From: Burkholderiaceae bacterium
GTDB lineage: Bacteria; Pseudomonadota; Gammaproteobacteria; Burkholderiales; Burkholderiaceae_C
Reading direction: 5' to 3'
DNA length: 64,000 nucleotides
NCBI GenBank assembly: GCA_030123545.1
Contig: CP126124.1
Location: 3,224,001-3,288,000 of the forward strand
Shown here: piece after piece, positions 41,426 through 53,874 of the stretch
How the letters are laid out: every line of letters starts with the position of its first letter
Numbering within the stretch: the stretch's first letter is position 1
Notes under the pieces: generated by a model
Database searches by the model: none
What the model was told of the DNA's origin: nothing
What the model saw: the letters and a program-made list of their open reading frames with translations, nothing else
Made by a program: the position numbers and the translations under genes

Positions 41426-42652
41426 CTACGCGCCTGCGTACAGCCAGGGCTGGTCCAGCAAGCGCGTCCCGATCGCCCTGAGCGCGGCGTCGCGCCCCCA
41501 GCGCAGCGGCCCCTCCGCATGGAAGATCAGCCCGTTGCGCGCCGAGCGCCGCTGCACTCGCGCGACCCGCTGCCAGCGGCTCTGCGCGTAGCGCGCCAGC
41601 ATGGTCGCGACGTCGAACGCCGGATCGAGCGCCTGCTGCAGCGCGCGTCCCAGCTCGGCAGCATCCTCGATCGCCATGCCTGCGCCCTGCGCCAGGTACG
41701 GGCGCATCGGGTGCGCCGCGTCGCCGAGCAGCGCGGTTCGGCCGCGCGCCAGTTCGCCAGCGCCCGCGACCGGCAAGCGGTCGCACAGCACCCACAGACG
41801 CCAGCCGCCGACTGCATGGATCAGGTCGACCAGCGCCGCGCAGTTGCCGGCCAGCACGGCGCGCAGTTCGGCGCCGTCGGTGACGTTGTCCCAGTTCTGC
41901 GGGTCGGCCAGCACGCGCGCCACGCCGCGCCCGGCATGAACGACGCCAACCAGGTTCAGCCATTCTCCGCGCCGCACCGGGTACTGCACCAGATGCAGCC
42001 GCGGCCCGAGCCACACCGTGATCTGGCTGCTGCGCAGCCGCGCCGGCAGGCTGGCCTGCGGCACCAGCGCCCGGTAGGCCAGATGGCCGGTCACGCGCGG
42101 CGCCGCGTCGCCCAATAGCCCGCGCCGAACCGCGCTCCACAGGCCGTCGGCACCGACCAGCGCATCGCCCTCGATCTCGGCGTCCTGGACTCGCGAGCCG
42201 GTGACGCCGGTCCGCCGCGCGCGCACGACGATCGCATCCGCGGTCTGCGTGAACTGCTCCACGCTGTGACCGAGCCGAAGTTTGGCGCCGCCGTGCCGGC
42301 ACAGCTGCGCGAGCAGCATCTGATGCAGGTCGGCGCGGTGAACCGTCGCGTACGGCGCGCCGTAGCGCTGCGCGATCGCGTCGCCAAGCGCGAGCGCGCC
42401 GAGCTCGCGGCCGCGCAGCGCGTCGCGCACCTGCAGCTGCGACGGAAAGGCCGCCAGATCCTTGAGCGCGCCGGCCAGATCCCAGGCTATCAGCGCGCGG
42501 GTGACGTTGGGGCCGAGCTGAATGCCGGCGCCGACCTCGCTGAACACCGCGGCCCGCTCGAACAGCCGCACTTCCCAGCCGCCGCGCACGCAGGCCAGCG
42601 CTGCGGCGAGCCCGCCGATGCCGCCGCCTGCGATCAAGGCCTGCCGGATCAT
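41426..42652 (-). CDS. FAD-dependent monooxygenase, salicylate/3-hydroxybenzoate hydroxylase type
   Basis: A 408-residue class A flavoprotein monooxygenase. FAD motifs are GGGIGGLAAALAC (about 9-21), GADGLWSAVR (about 169-178) and GDAAHPMRPYLAQGAGMAIEDA (about 290-311). Family members hydroxylate aromatic acids such as salicylate or 3-hydroxybenzoate with NAD(P)H and oxygen. No ring-cleavage genes are nearby, so the substrate is undecided. It is downstream of acnA on the same strand with a 23-base gap. Confidence 0.88.
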   Translation of the reverse strand: MIRQALIAGGGIGGLAAALACVRGGWEVRLFERAAVFSEVGAGIQLGPNVTRALIAWDLAGALKDLAAFPSQLQVRDALRGRELGALALGDAIAQRYGAPYATVHRADLHQMLLAQLCRHGGAKLRLGHSVEQFTQTADAIVVRARRTGVTGSRVQDAEIEGDALVGADGLWSAVRRGLLGDAAPRVTGHLAYRALVPQASLPARLRSSQITVWLGPRLHLVQYPVRRGEWLNLVGVVHAGRGVARVLADPQNWDNVTDGAELRAVLAGNCAALVDLIHAVGGWRLWVLCDRLPVAGAGELARGRTALLGDAAHPMRPYLAQGAGMAIEDAAELGRALQQALDPAFDVATMLARYAQSRWQRVARVQRRSARNGLIFHAEGPLRWGRDAALRAIGTRLLDQPWLYAGA

Positions 42653-42675
42653 CGGGCAGCGGCAGCGGGCGCGGG

Positions 42676-45543
<2,868 letters not shown>

Positions 45544-45660
45544 GAGGGCTCCTTGGCGATACGGGTTCGCAGGCGTTATTCTGGCAGCCTCCGCGCGGCT
45601 TGGGGCGGCCCGCGGCCGATAACCTTCGTGGTCATGGCGTCGGCGCGCCGTGCGCCTAAG

Positions 45661-46533
45661 ATGACCGGCATGGGGACCGCGCTCCCCACCCCAGCGGCCG
45701 CGTCGACGGTGTCCGCGGCGCGGCCGTTCACCGCGGCGCCGAGCGCGCGCCAGCCGTTCGGCGACCACCTGCGCTACTGGCGCCGGCACCGTCGGCTGAC
45801 CCAGCTCGACCTCGCGCACGAGGCCAATGTTTCGACCCGGCACCTGAGCTTCGTCGAGACCGGCCGCGCCAGCCCGAGCCGCGAGATGGTGCTGCGGCTG
45901 TCGCAGCGACTGGAGATCCCGCTGCGCGCGCGCAATGCGCTGCTGGTCGCAGCCGGGTTTGCGCCGATGTACCACGCACGGGCGCTGGACGACCCGGCGC
46001 TCGCCGCCGCGCAGGGCGCGGTCGCGCTGGTACTGGAGGCCCATGCACCCTGCCCCGCGCTCGCGGTGGACCGGCACTGGAACCTGGTGAGCCACAACCG
46101 CACCGTGCCGCTGCTGCTCGCTGGCGCCGACGCCGATCTGTTGCAGCCGCCGGTGAACGTGCTGCGGCTGGCGCTGCATCCGCGCGGCCTGGCGCCGCGC
46201 ATCGCGAACCTCGGCGACTGGCGCGCGCATCTGCTCGAGCGCGTGCGCCGGCAGATTGGCGCCTCGGCCGACCCGGCGCTGGCCGCGCTGCTGCAGGAAC
46301 TGGAGGCCTACCCCGACCCGGACGACGCCGCGGACAAACCGGTCGATGCGCCGCTGGATTCGGCCGGCATCGTGGTGCCGCTGAAGCTGCGCACCGAGGC
46401 CGGGCTGCTCAGCTTCATCAGCACGACGACGGTGTTCGGCACCCCGGTCGAGGTCACGCTGCAGGAGCTCGCGCTGGAGACCTTCTTCCCGGCCGACCCG
46501 GCGACCGCAGATGTGCTGCGGCGCTGGGCCTAG
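45661..46533 (+). CDS. XRE-family regulator with MmyB-like ligand domain
   Basis: A 290-residue protein. A helix-turn-helix domain (about 33-90: [40 protein letters not shown]) is followed by a PAS-like MmyB/LBD domain (about 115-285) with [16 protein letters not shown]. Family members are predicted to bind acyl or other small ligands; the targets are unknown. It diverges from acnA across 117 bases and could regulate it, but no operator is evident. Confidence 0.86.
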   Translation: MTGMGTALPTPAAASTVSAARPFTAAPSARQPFGDHLRYWRRHRRLTQLDLAHEANVSTRHLSFVETGRASPSREMVLRLSQRLEIPLRARNALLVAAGFAPMYHARALDDPALAAAQGAVALVLEAHAPCPALAVDRHWNLVSHNRTVPLLLAGADADLLQPPVNVLRLALHPRGLAPRIANLGDWRAHLLERVRRQIGASADPALAALLQELEAYPDPDDAADKPVDAPLDSAGIVVPLKLRTEAGLLSFISTTTVFGTPVEVTLQELALETFFPADPATADVLRRWA

Positions 46534-46539
46534 CGCAGA

Positions 46540-46603
46540 ATATTGAAGAAATCAGCTAAAAGCCAACGTTGCACCTACACATTTCGCTATTTATTTTGTA
46601 GCG
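46540..46603 (-). repeat. Dispersed ATAGC-type repeat, copy 4 (end of the 46591-47259 gene)
   Basis: Read on the minus strand: GCTACAAAATAAATAGC, then ACGTTGGCTTTTAGC, TGATTTCTTCAATATTC. The block order is the same as in gspF and upstream of leuB. It supplies the final codons and TAA stop of the overlapping gene. Confidence 0.6.
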
Positions 46604-47259
46604 CTCGACGTACCGGAGGTCGACGGGGATGGACCGAACAGGCCGGGGCCCGGATGCTCCTTCATGTTCTCGGCCACGGCCGCCTGTTGCGGATTGTGGC
46701 AATCGTCGGCCAGACGCTGGCCGAGCTTCTCGTTGAGCAGCATCGACTTGCCCGGCAACTGCAGCCAGACCGCGCCGGTCTTCGGGTCTTCGAGCCGGAC
46801 CGCGCCGGTCGCGGTCGTCACCGGCGACAGGCGATAGTGGGCCTTCTTGAACTGCAGATCGAAGCGGCCGGGCGATTGCGGATCGGCGGTCATCGTGACC
46901 GATTCGCCCAACTCGCACGGCAGCTTGCCGGTGTACACATGCTGCGCGACCGCGAGTTCGGCCGGCGTCAGCGCGGCCTCTGCCGCCTCGATCCCGGCGG
47001 CCGCGTTGACCGCGGCGCTCTTCAGGTTCTGCCTGCGCGTGCTCACGGATTCCTTCTTCGCGACATGCCGGACCGGGCGCTTGGTCTCGTGCCGCGCCTC
47101 CTGCTTGGTCTCGTGTTTGGTCTCGTGCTTGGCCTTGGGTTTCACGGTGGACTCCTTCGTGGGCACGGTGGTCGTGGTCGTGTCCGCGCTCGTCGGACTC
47201 TGCTGTGCGAGCACGAGCACGGGGGTCATCAGGGCCAGTGCGGCAAGAACTGCTTTCAT
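46591..47259 (-). CDS. Hypothetical periplasmic protein with His/Lys/Glu-rich repeats
   Basis: A 222-residue exported protein of no known function. The signal peptide (about 1-18, LALMTPVLVLAQQ) is followed by a low-complexity basic region with KHETKHETKQEARHETK (about 44-60). A conserved-looking C-terminal domain (about 95-200) has two cysteines, in KLPCELGESVTMTAD and LADDCHNPQQ, that could form a disulfide. It is last in the mdh-tam-lyase direction, 27 bases after the lyase gene. Its stop codon lies in a dispersed repeat. Confidence 0.75.
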   Translation of the reverse strand: MKAVLAALALMTPVLVLAQQSPTSADTTTTTVPTKESTVKPKAKHETKHETKQEARHETKRPVRHVAKKESVSTRRQNLKSAAVNAAAGIEAAEAALTPAELAVAQHVYTGKLPCELGESVTMTADPQSPGRFDLQFKKAHYRLSPVTTATGAVRLEDPKTGAVWLQLPGKSMLLNEKLGQRLADDCHNPQQAAVAENMKEHPGPGLFGPSPSTSGTSSATK

Positions 47260-47286
47260 CGGATCTCCAGTCAGCGGGGCGGTGGG

Positions 47287-48282
47287 TCAGGGAAGGAAAT
47301 AGGATCGAACGGTGTCAGGCAACGGCCGGCCGGTCTGGTGCGCCCGTTCCAGCAGCCGCCAGAAGTAGCGGTAGCTGGCGCGATCGTGCAGCACGCCACT
47401 GAACGAGATCGGCGCCCAGCCGGCGGCGGCGGCGGCTTCGATGATTCTCGCTGCGGACTCGATCTCGGCCTCATCCGGCGCGAAGGCCTGCAGAATAGTC
47501 CGGATCTGGGCCGGATGAATGCTCCACATGCGGGTATAGCCGAATTCGCGCGCCGCGCGCCGTGCGGCCGTTGCGAGCGCCTGCGCATCGCTGAACTCGG
47601 TCACCACGCAGTGCGACGGCACCTTGCCCCAGGCATGGCAGGCCGATGCGATCTCCAGCTTCGCACGCACCACCAGCGGATGCGAGAACTGGCCCTGGAT
47701 GCCCATGCCATCCGCCGGAATCGCGCCGCCGTGGCTCGACACGAAGTCCATCAGGCCGAAGCTCAGCGATTGCACCCGCGGATGCGCGGCGATCTCGAAC
47801 GCGCGCTGCACCGCCGCCGGCGACTCGATCAGCACCTGCAGCGGCAGTGACGCGCCCGGCGTGGCCGACGCGGACTGCAGCGCCCGTTCGGCGCGCACCA
47901 CGTCGCAGGCCGATTCGACCTTCGGCACCATGATGTGCACCAGGCGATGCCCCGCGCTGCCGGCGATGGTGGCGATGTCGGCCTCGAACGCCGGATGGTC
48001 GACCGGATGCACCCGCACCGCGACGCGGGCGCCCCTTGGCGCGGCGAGCGCCAGTTCGGCCACCAGTGCCGCATGCTCGGCTTCGCCGCCGACCGGCGCG
48101 CCGTCTTCGCAATCGAGCGTGACGTCGAACACGCAGGCGCCGAACTCCTCGGTCATCTCGGCCTGCAGTTGCAGACTCTTGCGCATCCGTGCCTCGACGC
48201 CGCTGTAGTGGTCGCAGACCGGCAGCCGTACGGCGCCGCCCTGGGCGCCAAGCAGGGCCTCGCGGGGATGGGGACTGCTCAT
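47287..48282 (-). CDS. HpcH/HpaI aldolase / CitE-like CoA ester lyase
   Basis: A 331-residue TIM-barrel lyase. Metal and CoA sites are FDVTLDCEDGAP (about 53-64), the Arg in VAVRVHP, MVPKVES, LIESPAAV and SIHPAQI, all typical of the malyl-CoA lyase/CitE group. It probably cleaves or forms a malyl-CoA-like ester or hydrolyses malyl-CoA. Position in the mdh transcript hints at C4-dicarboxylate metabolism. The start at 48282 (MSSPHPREALLG) lies 16 bases after tam; longer upstream starts are unlikely. Confidence 0.82.
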   Translation of the reverse strand: MSSPHPREALLGAQGGAVRLPVCDHYSGVEARMRKSLQLQAEMTEEFGACVFDVTLDCEDGAPVGGEAEHAALVAELALAAPRGARVAVRVHPVDHPAFEADIATIAGSAGHRLVHIMVPKVESACDVVRAERALQSASATPGASLPLQVLIESPAAVQRAFEIAAHPRVQSLSFGLMDFVSSHGGAIPADGMGIQGQFSHPLVVRAKLEIASACHAWGKVPSHCVVTEFSDAQALATAARRAAREFGYTRMWSIHPAQIRTILQAFAPDEAEIESAARIIEAAAAAGWAPISFSGVLHDRASYRYFWRLLERAHQTGRPLPDTVRSYFLP

Positions 48283-48298
48283 GCAGGTCAGGTGGCCG

Positions 48299-49075
48299 TC
48301 AAGACTTGCGGCGGGCCACGATGAACAACCGCGGGTACGCAAGCAGGCGTCGGCCGTCCCCACGCCTTGGATAGGCTGCCGCGACCCGTGATTCGTACTC
48401 GGCGAGGTAGCTCGCCGCCAGTGCTGGCGGTAGCGGGTCGACGAACGGACGCAGCCCGGTGCTTCGCACCCATTCGACAATGGCGGCGGCCGACTCCATC
48501 GGGTGCTGGTAGGTCGTGTGCCAGATCTCCAGTTCGGCCGCCTGGCTGGCCAGCAGATCGTAGTAGCCGCCCACGGACAGCAACTCGGCGCGGGCGCGGC
48601 CGGCGTCGCCGATGATCTCGGCCCATGGCGGCCGGCCGGCCAGTTCCCGCATCAGCCTATGCGTGGGCTCCTGCTGGTTGTCGGGCATCTGGATCGCCAG
48701 CACGCCGCCCGGCGCCAGTGCGGCGAACAGGCGCGGCACCAGGGCTTCATGCACCGGCACCCATTGCAGCGCGGCGTTCGCGTAGATCAGGTCGGGCGGC
48801 TGCTCGGGCGTCCAGCTGCCGATGTCGCCAGCGGCGAAAGCTATCTGCGGCAGCCGCTTGCGCGCGCTGGCCAGCATCGCGTCGGAACTGTCGATGCCGA
48901 GCAGTTCGGCATCGGGAAAGCGCTGCCGCAGCAGTTCGGTGGAATTGCCCGGGCCGCAGCCCAGGTCCACCACCCGCGCCGGAGAGATCAGCGGAACCCG
49001 CGCCAGCAGCTCGTGCGCCGGGCGCGTGCGCTGGTCCTCGTAGCGACGGTACAGCGCGGGGTTCCAGTCCGACAT
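48299..49075 (-). CDS. tam: Trans-aconitate 2-methyltransferase
   Basis: A 258-residue SAM-dependent methyltransferase with the Tam opening MSDWNPALYRRYEDQRTRPA, SAM motif VVDLGCGPGNSTELL (about 35-49), acidic residue in LLGIDSSDAML and YANAALQWVPVH. Tam esterifies trans-aconitate, a side product of aconitase that inhibits the TCA cycle. Its place between mdh and a CoA ester lyase and near acnA fits that role. It lies 11 bases after mdh. Confidence 0.9.
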   Translation of the reverse strand: MSDWNPALYRRYEDQRTRPAHELLARVPLISPARVVDLGCGPGNSTELLRQRFPDAELLGIDSSDAMLASARKRLPQIAFAAGDIGSWTPEQPPDLIYANAALQWVPVHEALVPRLFAALAPGGVLAIQMPDNQQEPTHRLMRELAGRPPWAEIIGDAGRARAELLSVGGYYDLLASQAAELEIWHTTYQHPMESAAAIVEWVRSTGLRPFVDPLPPALAASYLAEYESRVAAAYPRRGDGRRLLAYPRLFIVARRKS

Positions 49076-49086
49076 CAGGGCAAACG

Positions 49087-50073
49087 CTACAGCAGGTGCG
49101 CCACGCCGGCCTGCTCGTCCAGCAGTTCCTTCAGCGTCTTGTCGATGCGTTCCTTGCTGAACGCGTCGATCTCCAGCCCTTCGACCGGTTTGTAGTCACC
49201 GCCGGAGCAGGTCACCGGGAAACCGAACATCACATCCTTCGGCACGCCGTACTGCCCGTCCGACGCGATGCCCATCGTGACCCAGCGGCCGTTCGTGCCG
49301 AGCGCCCAGTCGCGCATGTGGTCGATCGCCGCATTCGCGGCCGAGGCGGCCGACGACAGCCCGCGCGCCTCGATGATCGCGGCGCCGCGCTTGCCGACCG
49401 TCGGCAGAAACGTGTTCGCGTTCCATTCCTGGTCGTTGATCAGCGCCTTCACGCTCTGGCCGGCCACGGTCGCGAAGCGGTAGTCGGCATACATCGTCGG
49501 CGAGTGATTGCCCCAGACACACATCTTCTCGATGTCGGTCACCTGCTTGCCGATCTTCGCGGCGACCTGGCTCAGCGCGCGGTTGTGGTCCAGCCGCAGC
49601 ATCGCGGTGAAATTGCGGCGCGGCAGATCGGGCGCGGACTTCATCGCGATATAGGCATTCGTGTTCGCCGGATTGCCGACCACCAGCACGCGGACGTTGC
49701 GGCTGGCGACCTCGTTCAGCGCGCGCCCCTGCACGATGAAGATCTGGCCGTTGACCGACAGCAGCTCGGCGCGCTCCATGCCGGCCTTGCGCGGCATCGA
49801 GCCGACCAGCAGCGCGTAATCGGTGTCCTTGAACGCGGTCTTCGGGTCGCTGTGCCCTTCCATGCCGGCGAGCAACGGGAACGCGCAGTCCTCAAGCTCC
49901 ATCATCACGCCCTTCAGCGCCTTCTGCGGTCCATCCGCCGGCACTTCCAGCAGCTGCAGGATCACTGGCTGGTCCTTGCCGAGCATCTCGCCGGACGCAA
50001 TGCGAAACAGCAGGGCATAGCCGATCTGGCCGGCGGCGCCGGTGACGGCGACACGAACGGGTTTCTTGCTCAT
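49087..50073 (-). CDS. mdh: Malate dehydrogenase
   Basis: A 328-residue NAD-dependent malate dehydrogenase of the betaproteobacterial/cytosolic type. The NAD loop is [19 protein letters not shown] (about 9-27). Substrate residues lie in [15 protein letters not shown] and LDHNRALSQ, and the catalytic His in [11 protein letters not shown] chose the ATG at 50073 ([10 protein letters not shown]); a start 42 bases earlier would add a hydrophobic tail not seen in the family. It heads a minus-strand operon and diverges from the GntR gene across a region with a perfect palindrome. Confidence 0.96.
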   Translation of the reverse strand: MSKKPVRVAVTGAAGQIGYALLFRIASGEMLGKDQPVILQLLEVPADGPQKALKGVMMELEDCAFPLLAGMEGHSDPKTAFKDTDYALLVGSMPRKAGMERAELLSVNGQIFIVQGRALNEVASRNVRVLVVGNPANTNAYIAMKSAPDLPRRNFTAMLRLDHNRALSQVAAKIGKQVTDIEKMCVWGNHSPTMYADYRFATVAGQSVKALINDQEWNANTFLPTVGKRGAAIIEARGLSSAASAANAAIDHMRDWALGTNGRWVTMGIASDGQYGVPKDVMFGFPVTCSGGDYKPVEGLEIDAFSKERIDKTLKELLDEQAGVAHLL

Positions 50074-50190
50074 CAGGAACTCCAGGAAGAAAGGTGATAC
50101 GGCAAGAGCGATCACGCGCTCGCACTCCCGGCGCTGCCGGTTCGAATCGGGAAGTGTACGGGGGAAAACCCGAGTCCGTCAATTTGTCTT

Positions 50191-50208
50191 ATATCTTATA
50201 TAAGATAT
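50191..50208. promoter_or_regulatory. 18-bp perfect palindrome, candidate GntR operator
   Basis: ATATCTTATATAAGATAT is fully self-complementary and sits 33 bases before the gntR ATG and 118 bases before mdh. Such AT-rich palindromes are typical GntR/HutC operators, so autoregulation and control of mdh are likely. Confidence 0.65.
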
Positions 50209-50241
50209 GATCGCTCACCTCTGGACCGGCCAAGACACGCC

Positions 50242-51036
50242 ATGCCGCCGACGCCCCATGACTCCGCACTGCCGGCCGATGCGCCGGTCGGCGGCGCGCT
50301 GGCCGGCGCCGGCCCGGCGTTCAGCCCGCTGTACCAGCAGATCAAGGGCCTGATCCTGCAAAGCCTGCAGGACGGCGAATGGAAGCCCGGCAGCGCGATC
50401 CCGAGCGAGATGGACCTGGCCGCGCGCTACCGCGTGAGCCAGGGAACGGTGCGCAAGGCGATCGACGAACTGGCGGCCGACAACCTGGTGGTTCGGCGCC
50501 AGGGCAAGGGCACTTTCGTCGCGACGCACGCCGAGCAGCATGTTCAGTACCGGTTCCTGAAGCTGACGCCCGACAACGGCGACATGGCGAGTGAAGGCCC
50601 GGTCGAACGCCGCATCGTCGACTGCCGACGCCAGCGTGCCGGCGCCGACGTCGCACGCGCCTTGGGGCTGCGCACCGGCGACGCCGTGCTGCAGGTGCGC
50701 CGCGTGCTGGCCTTCGTCGGCGTACCGACCATTCTGGAAGACCTCTGGCTGCCGGCCGGCCCGTTCAAGGGCCTGACCGCAGAGCGGCTGGCGGCCTACC
50801 ACGGCACGATGTACGCGCTGTTCGAAGTCGAATTCGGCGTGCGCATGGTGCGCGCCGAAGAGCGCATCCGCGCTGTCGCAGCCGATGCGGCGCAGGGCGC
50901 GCTGCTCGGCGCCCTGCCGGGCACGCCCCTGCTCAGCGTAGAGCGCGTCGCCTACACCTACAACGACGTGCCGATGGAGCTGCGCCGCGGGCTGTACCGC
51001 ACCGATACGCATCACTACCGCAACGAACTCAGTTGA
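50242..51036 (+). CDS. GntR family (HutC subfamily) transcriptional regulator
   Basis: A 264-residue regulator. The N-terminal winged helix (about 30-98) has PLYQQIKGLILQSL, SEMDLAARYRVSQGTVRKAIDELAADNLVVRRQGKGTFVA. The C-terminal UTRA effector domain (about 118-258) includes VLQVRRVLAFVGVPTILEDLWLP and PLLSVERVAYTYNDVPMELRRGLYR. It is placed between mdh and the sdh-gltA operon, suggesting control of TCA-cycle genes. The likely ligand is an organic acid, unknown. Confidence 0.9.
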   Translation: MPPTPHDSALPADAPVGGALAGAGPAFSPLYQQIKGLILQSLQDGEWKPGSAIPSEMDLAARYRVSQGTVRKAIDELAADNLVVRRQGKGTFVATHAEQHVQYRFLKLTPDNGDMASEGPVERRIVDCRRQRAGADVARALGLRTGDAVLQVRRVLAFVGVPTILEDLWLPAGPFKGLTAERLAAYHGTMYALFEVEFGVRMVRAEERIRAVAADAAQGALLGALPGTPLLSVERVAYTYNDVPMELRRGLYRTDTHHYRNELS

Positions 51037-51178
51037 GCCTGCATCGGGCATCGGATTCGCTGCGCGCAGCGCCGATGCGCGCAGCGTCGCCGATGGCAGG
51101 AGAAGGCTTGCAATAGAATTTTCCTTTCGAGTCGTTGCACAATGACGACATAGTTCCATCGCAAGAGAGACCCCGGCC

Positions 51179-51616
51179 ATGCCTGCATCCGCCAAGCCAA
51201 CACGGCCCGAATACCGGAACATCAACGCGTTCAAGGATCTCACGACCTACCGCATGCCGCTGGCCGCGCTGGTGTCGATCCTGCATCGCGTCAGCGGCCT
51301 GATCATGTTCCTGCTGCTGCCGTTCATCATCTGGATGTTCGGCACATCGGTCTCGTCGGAGTTCTCGTTCGCCCGCTTCAAGATGGTGTTCAATGACGGC
51401 GCCGGATGGCTGCCGGGCTGGCTCATCAAGCTGGTCGCATTGCTGCTGCTCTGGGCCTTCCTGCACCACTTCTTTGCCGGCCTGCGGCACCTCTGGTCCG
51501 ACGTGGACCACGCCGCGCACACCAAGGCGACGGGCCGCCGCACGGCCGCCGCCACGCTCGTGGTGAGCATCGTGCTGCTGATTGTGCTGGGTGCGAAGCT
51601 GTTCGGTCTTTACTGA
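51179..51616 (+). CDS. sdhC: Succinate dehydrogenase cytochrome b556 subunit
   Basis: A 145-residue membrane anchor with three helices. It has the typical MPLAALVSILHRVSGLIMFLLLPFIIW (quinone-site Ser and Arg, about 24-50) and the haem-binding His in HHFFAGLRHLWSDVDH (about 94-109). With SdhD it binds haem b and ubiquinone. First gene of sdhCDAB-sdhE-gltA, 142 bases after the GntR gene. Confidence 0.94.
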   Translation: MPASAKPTRPEYRNINAFKDLTTYRMPLAALVSILHRVSGLIMFLLLPFIIWMFGTSVSSEFSFARFKMVFNDGAGWLPGWLIKLVALLLLWAFLHHFFAGLRHLWSDVDHAAHTKATGRRTAAATLVVSIVLLIVLGAKLFGLY

Positions 51617-51669
51617 GACTCGTCGCGGGTCCGCGGTCATGCGGGTCGACAACAAGAAAGGAGTTCACG

Positions 51670-52035
51670 ATGGCTGTCAATTTCGGAACCCACCGCCTGG
51701 TGGTCGGCGCGCATTACGGCTTACGCGACTGGCTGATGCAGCGCATCACCGCGCTGCTGATGGCGTTGTTCACGCTGCTGGTGCTCGCGCAGGTGGTTTT
51801 CACGCGTGGGCCAATCGGCTACGACACCTGGGCCGGCATCTTCGCGCCGCAGTGGATGAAATTCCTGACTTTCGTCGTGATCCTCTCGTTCGCGTACCAC
51901 GCGTGGGTCGGCGTGCGCGACGTGCTGATGGACTACGTCAAACCTTTCGCGCTGCGCATGGCGCTGAAGATCTTCACCATCGTCTGGCTCGTCGGCTGCG
52001 CGGGCTGGGCGCTCCAGGTTCTGTGGCGCGTTTGA
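51670..52035 (+). CDS. sdhD: Succinate dehydrogenase hydrophobic membrane anchor subunit
   Basis: A 121-residue, three-helix anchor. The motif HAWVGVRDVLMDYVKP (about 77-92) holds the haem ligand and quinone-site residues found in SdhD. The ATG at 51670 has AAAGGAG about ten bases upstream. It lies 53 bases after sdhC. Confidence 0.93.
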   Translation: MAVNFGTHRLVVGAHYGLRDWLMQRITALLMALFTLLVLAQVVFTRGPIGYDTWAGIFAPQWMKFLTFVVILSFAYHAWVGVRDVLMDYVKPFALRMALKIFTIVWLVGCAGWALQVLWRV

Positions 52036-52062
52036 CGCCGCGCTGCGATTGAGGCAAGACCC

Positions 52063-53853
52063 ATGACCTATTCAGTGGCAAAAAGAAAATTCGACGTCGT
52101 CATCGTCGGGGCCGGCGGCTCGGGCATGCGCGCGGCGCTGCAGCTGTCGCACGCGGGCCTCAGCGTGGCCGTGCTGTCCAAGGTGTTCCCGACGCGCTCG
52201 CACACGGTGGCGGCGCAGGGGGGCATCGGCGCCTCGCTCGGCAACATGAACGAGGACAACTGGCACTATCACTTCTACGATACGGTCAAGGGCGGCGACT
52301 GGCTGGGCGACCAGGACGCGATCGAATTCATGTGCCGCGAAGCGCCGAACGTGGTGTACGAGCTCGAGCACATGGGCATGCCGTTCGACCGCAATGCGGA
52401 CGGCACGATCTACCAGCGCCCGTTCGGCGGGCACACCGCGAACTACGGCGAAAAGGCGGTGGAGCGGGCCTGCGCCGCCGCCGACCGCACCGGCCACGCG
52501 ATGCTGCACACGCTGTACCAGCAGAACGTGAAAGCGAAGACCAACTTCTTCGTCGAGTGGATGGCGCTGGACCTGATCCGCGACGCCGACGGCGACGTGC
52601 TGGGCGTGACCGCGCTGGAGATGGAGACCGGCGACGTCTACATCCTCGAGGCAAAGGCGACGCTGCTGGCCACGGGCGGCGCTGGCCGCATCTTCGCGGC
52701 GACGACAAATGCCTACATCAACACCGGCGACGGGATGGGAATGGCCGCGCGCGCCGGCGTTCCGCTGCAGGACATGGAGTTCTGGCAGTTCCACCCGACC
52801 GGTGTCGCCGGCGCCGGCGTGCTGCTGACCGAAGGCTGCCGCGGCGAGGGCGCGATCCTGATCAACAGCAATGGCGAACGCTTCATGGAGCGCTACGCGC
52901 CGACGCTGAAGGATCTGGCGCCGCGCGACTTCGTGTCGCGTTCGATGGACCAGGAGATCAAGGAAGGCCGCGGCTGCGGACCGAACAAGGACTACATCCT
53001 GCTGAAACTCGATCACCTGGGCGTGGAAACGATCCACAAGCGCCTGCCGTCGGTGTACGAGATCGGCCTCAACTTCGCGAACGTCGACATCACGAAGGAG
53101 CCGATTCCCGTGGTGCCGACCATCCACTACATGATGGGCGGCATTCCGACCAACATGCACGGCCAGGTGGTGGTGCAGGACGCGGACAACCACAGCGTGC
53201 CGGTGGGCGGCCTGTACGCGGTCGGTGAATGCTCCTGCGTCAGCGTGCATGGCGCCAACCGGCTCGGCACCAATTCGTTGCTCGACCTGCTGGTGTTCGG
53301 GCGCTCGGCGGGCAACCATATCGTCGAGTATTGCGCGCAGACCGCGTCGCACAAGCCGCTGCCGGCGGATGCGGCCGAGTTGCCGCTCTCGCGGCTGGCG
53401 CGCTTGGACGGCGCGACCGGCGGCGAGTACGCGCAGGTCGTCGCGAACGACCTGCGCGCGTCGATGCAGCACCACGCCGGCGTGTTCCGCACCCAGGCGA
53501 CGCTCGACGAAGGCGTGGCGCAGATCGCCGCGCTGCGTAAGCGGGTCGAGGATCTCGCGCTGAAGGACAAGTCCCGGGTCTGGAACACGGCGCGGGTGGA
53601 AGCTCTGGAAGTCGAGAACCTGATCGAGGTCGCCCAGGCGACGATGGTTTCCGCGGCCGCGCGCCACGAGACCCGCGGCGCGCACAGCGTGGCCGAGTAC
53701 GGAGATACGCCCGAGCACCCGCTGGGACGCAACGACACCGACTGGCTGCGCCACACGCTGTGGCATCGTGACGGCAACCGGCTGAGCTACAAGCCGGTGC
53801 AGATGAAGCCGCTGACCGTGGAAAGCATTCCGCCGAAGACCCGCACCTTCTGA
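52063..53853 (+). CDS. sdhA: Succinate dehydrogenase flavoprotein subunit
   Basis: A 596-residue catalytic subunit oxidising succinate to fumarate. FAD motif VVIVGAGGSGMRAAL (about 12-26), the covalent flavin His H47 in TRSHTVAAQGGIGA, FHPTGVAGAGVLLTEGCRGEGA, and HYMMGGIPTN with the active-site region. Length matches the family. Normal operon position; a 134-base gap precedes sdhB. Confidence 0.97.
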   Translation: MTYSVAKRKFDVVIVGAGGSGMRAALQLSHAGLSVAVLSKVFPTRSHTVAAQGGIGASLGNMNEDNWHYHFYDTVKGGDWLGDQDAIEFMCREAPNVVYELEHMGMPFDRNADGTIYQRPFGGHTANYGEKAVERACAAADRTGHAMLHTLYQQNVKAKTNFFVEWMALDLIRDADGDVLGVTALEMETGDVYILEAKATLLATGGAGRIFAATTNAYINTGDGMGMAARAGVPLQDMEFWQFHPTGVAGAGVLLTEGCRGEGAILINSNGERFMERYAPTLKDLAPRDFVSRSMDQEIKEGRGCGPNKDYILLKLDHLGVETIHKRLPSVYEIGLNFANVDITKEPIPVVPTIHYMMGGIPTNMHGQVVVQDADNHSVPVGGLYAVGECSCVSVHGANRLGTNSLLDLLVFGRSAGNHIVEYCAQTASHKPLPADAAELPLSRLARLDGATGGEYAQVVANDLRASMQHHAGVFRTQATLDEGVAQIAALRKRVEDLALKDKSRVWNTARVEALEVENLIEVAQATMVSAAARHETRGAHSVAEYGDTPEHPLGRNDTDWLRHTLWHRDGNRLSYKPVQMKPLTVESIPPKTRTF

Positions 53854-53874
53854 TGCAGCGACTCTGATCCGACG

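Noticed and set aside
50135..50175. tRNA T-loop-like GGTTCGAATC upstream of mdh
   Set aside because: The flanking bases do not form a T-stem, acceptor stem or anticodon arm; it is chance similarity.
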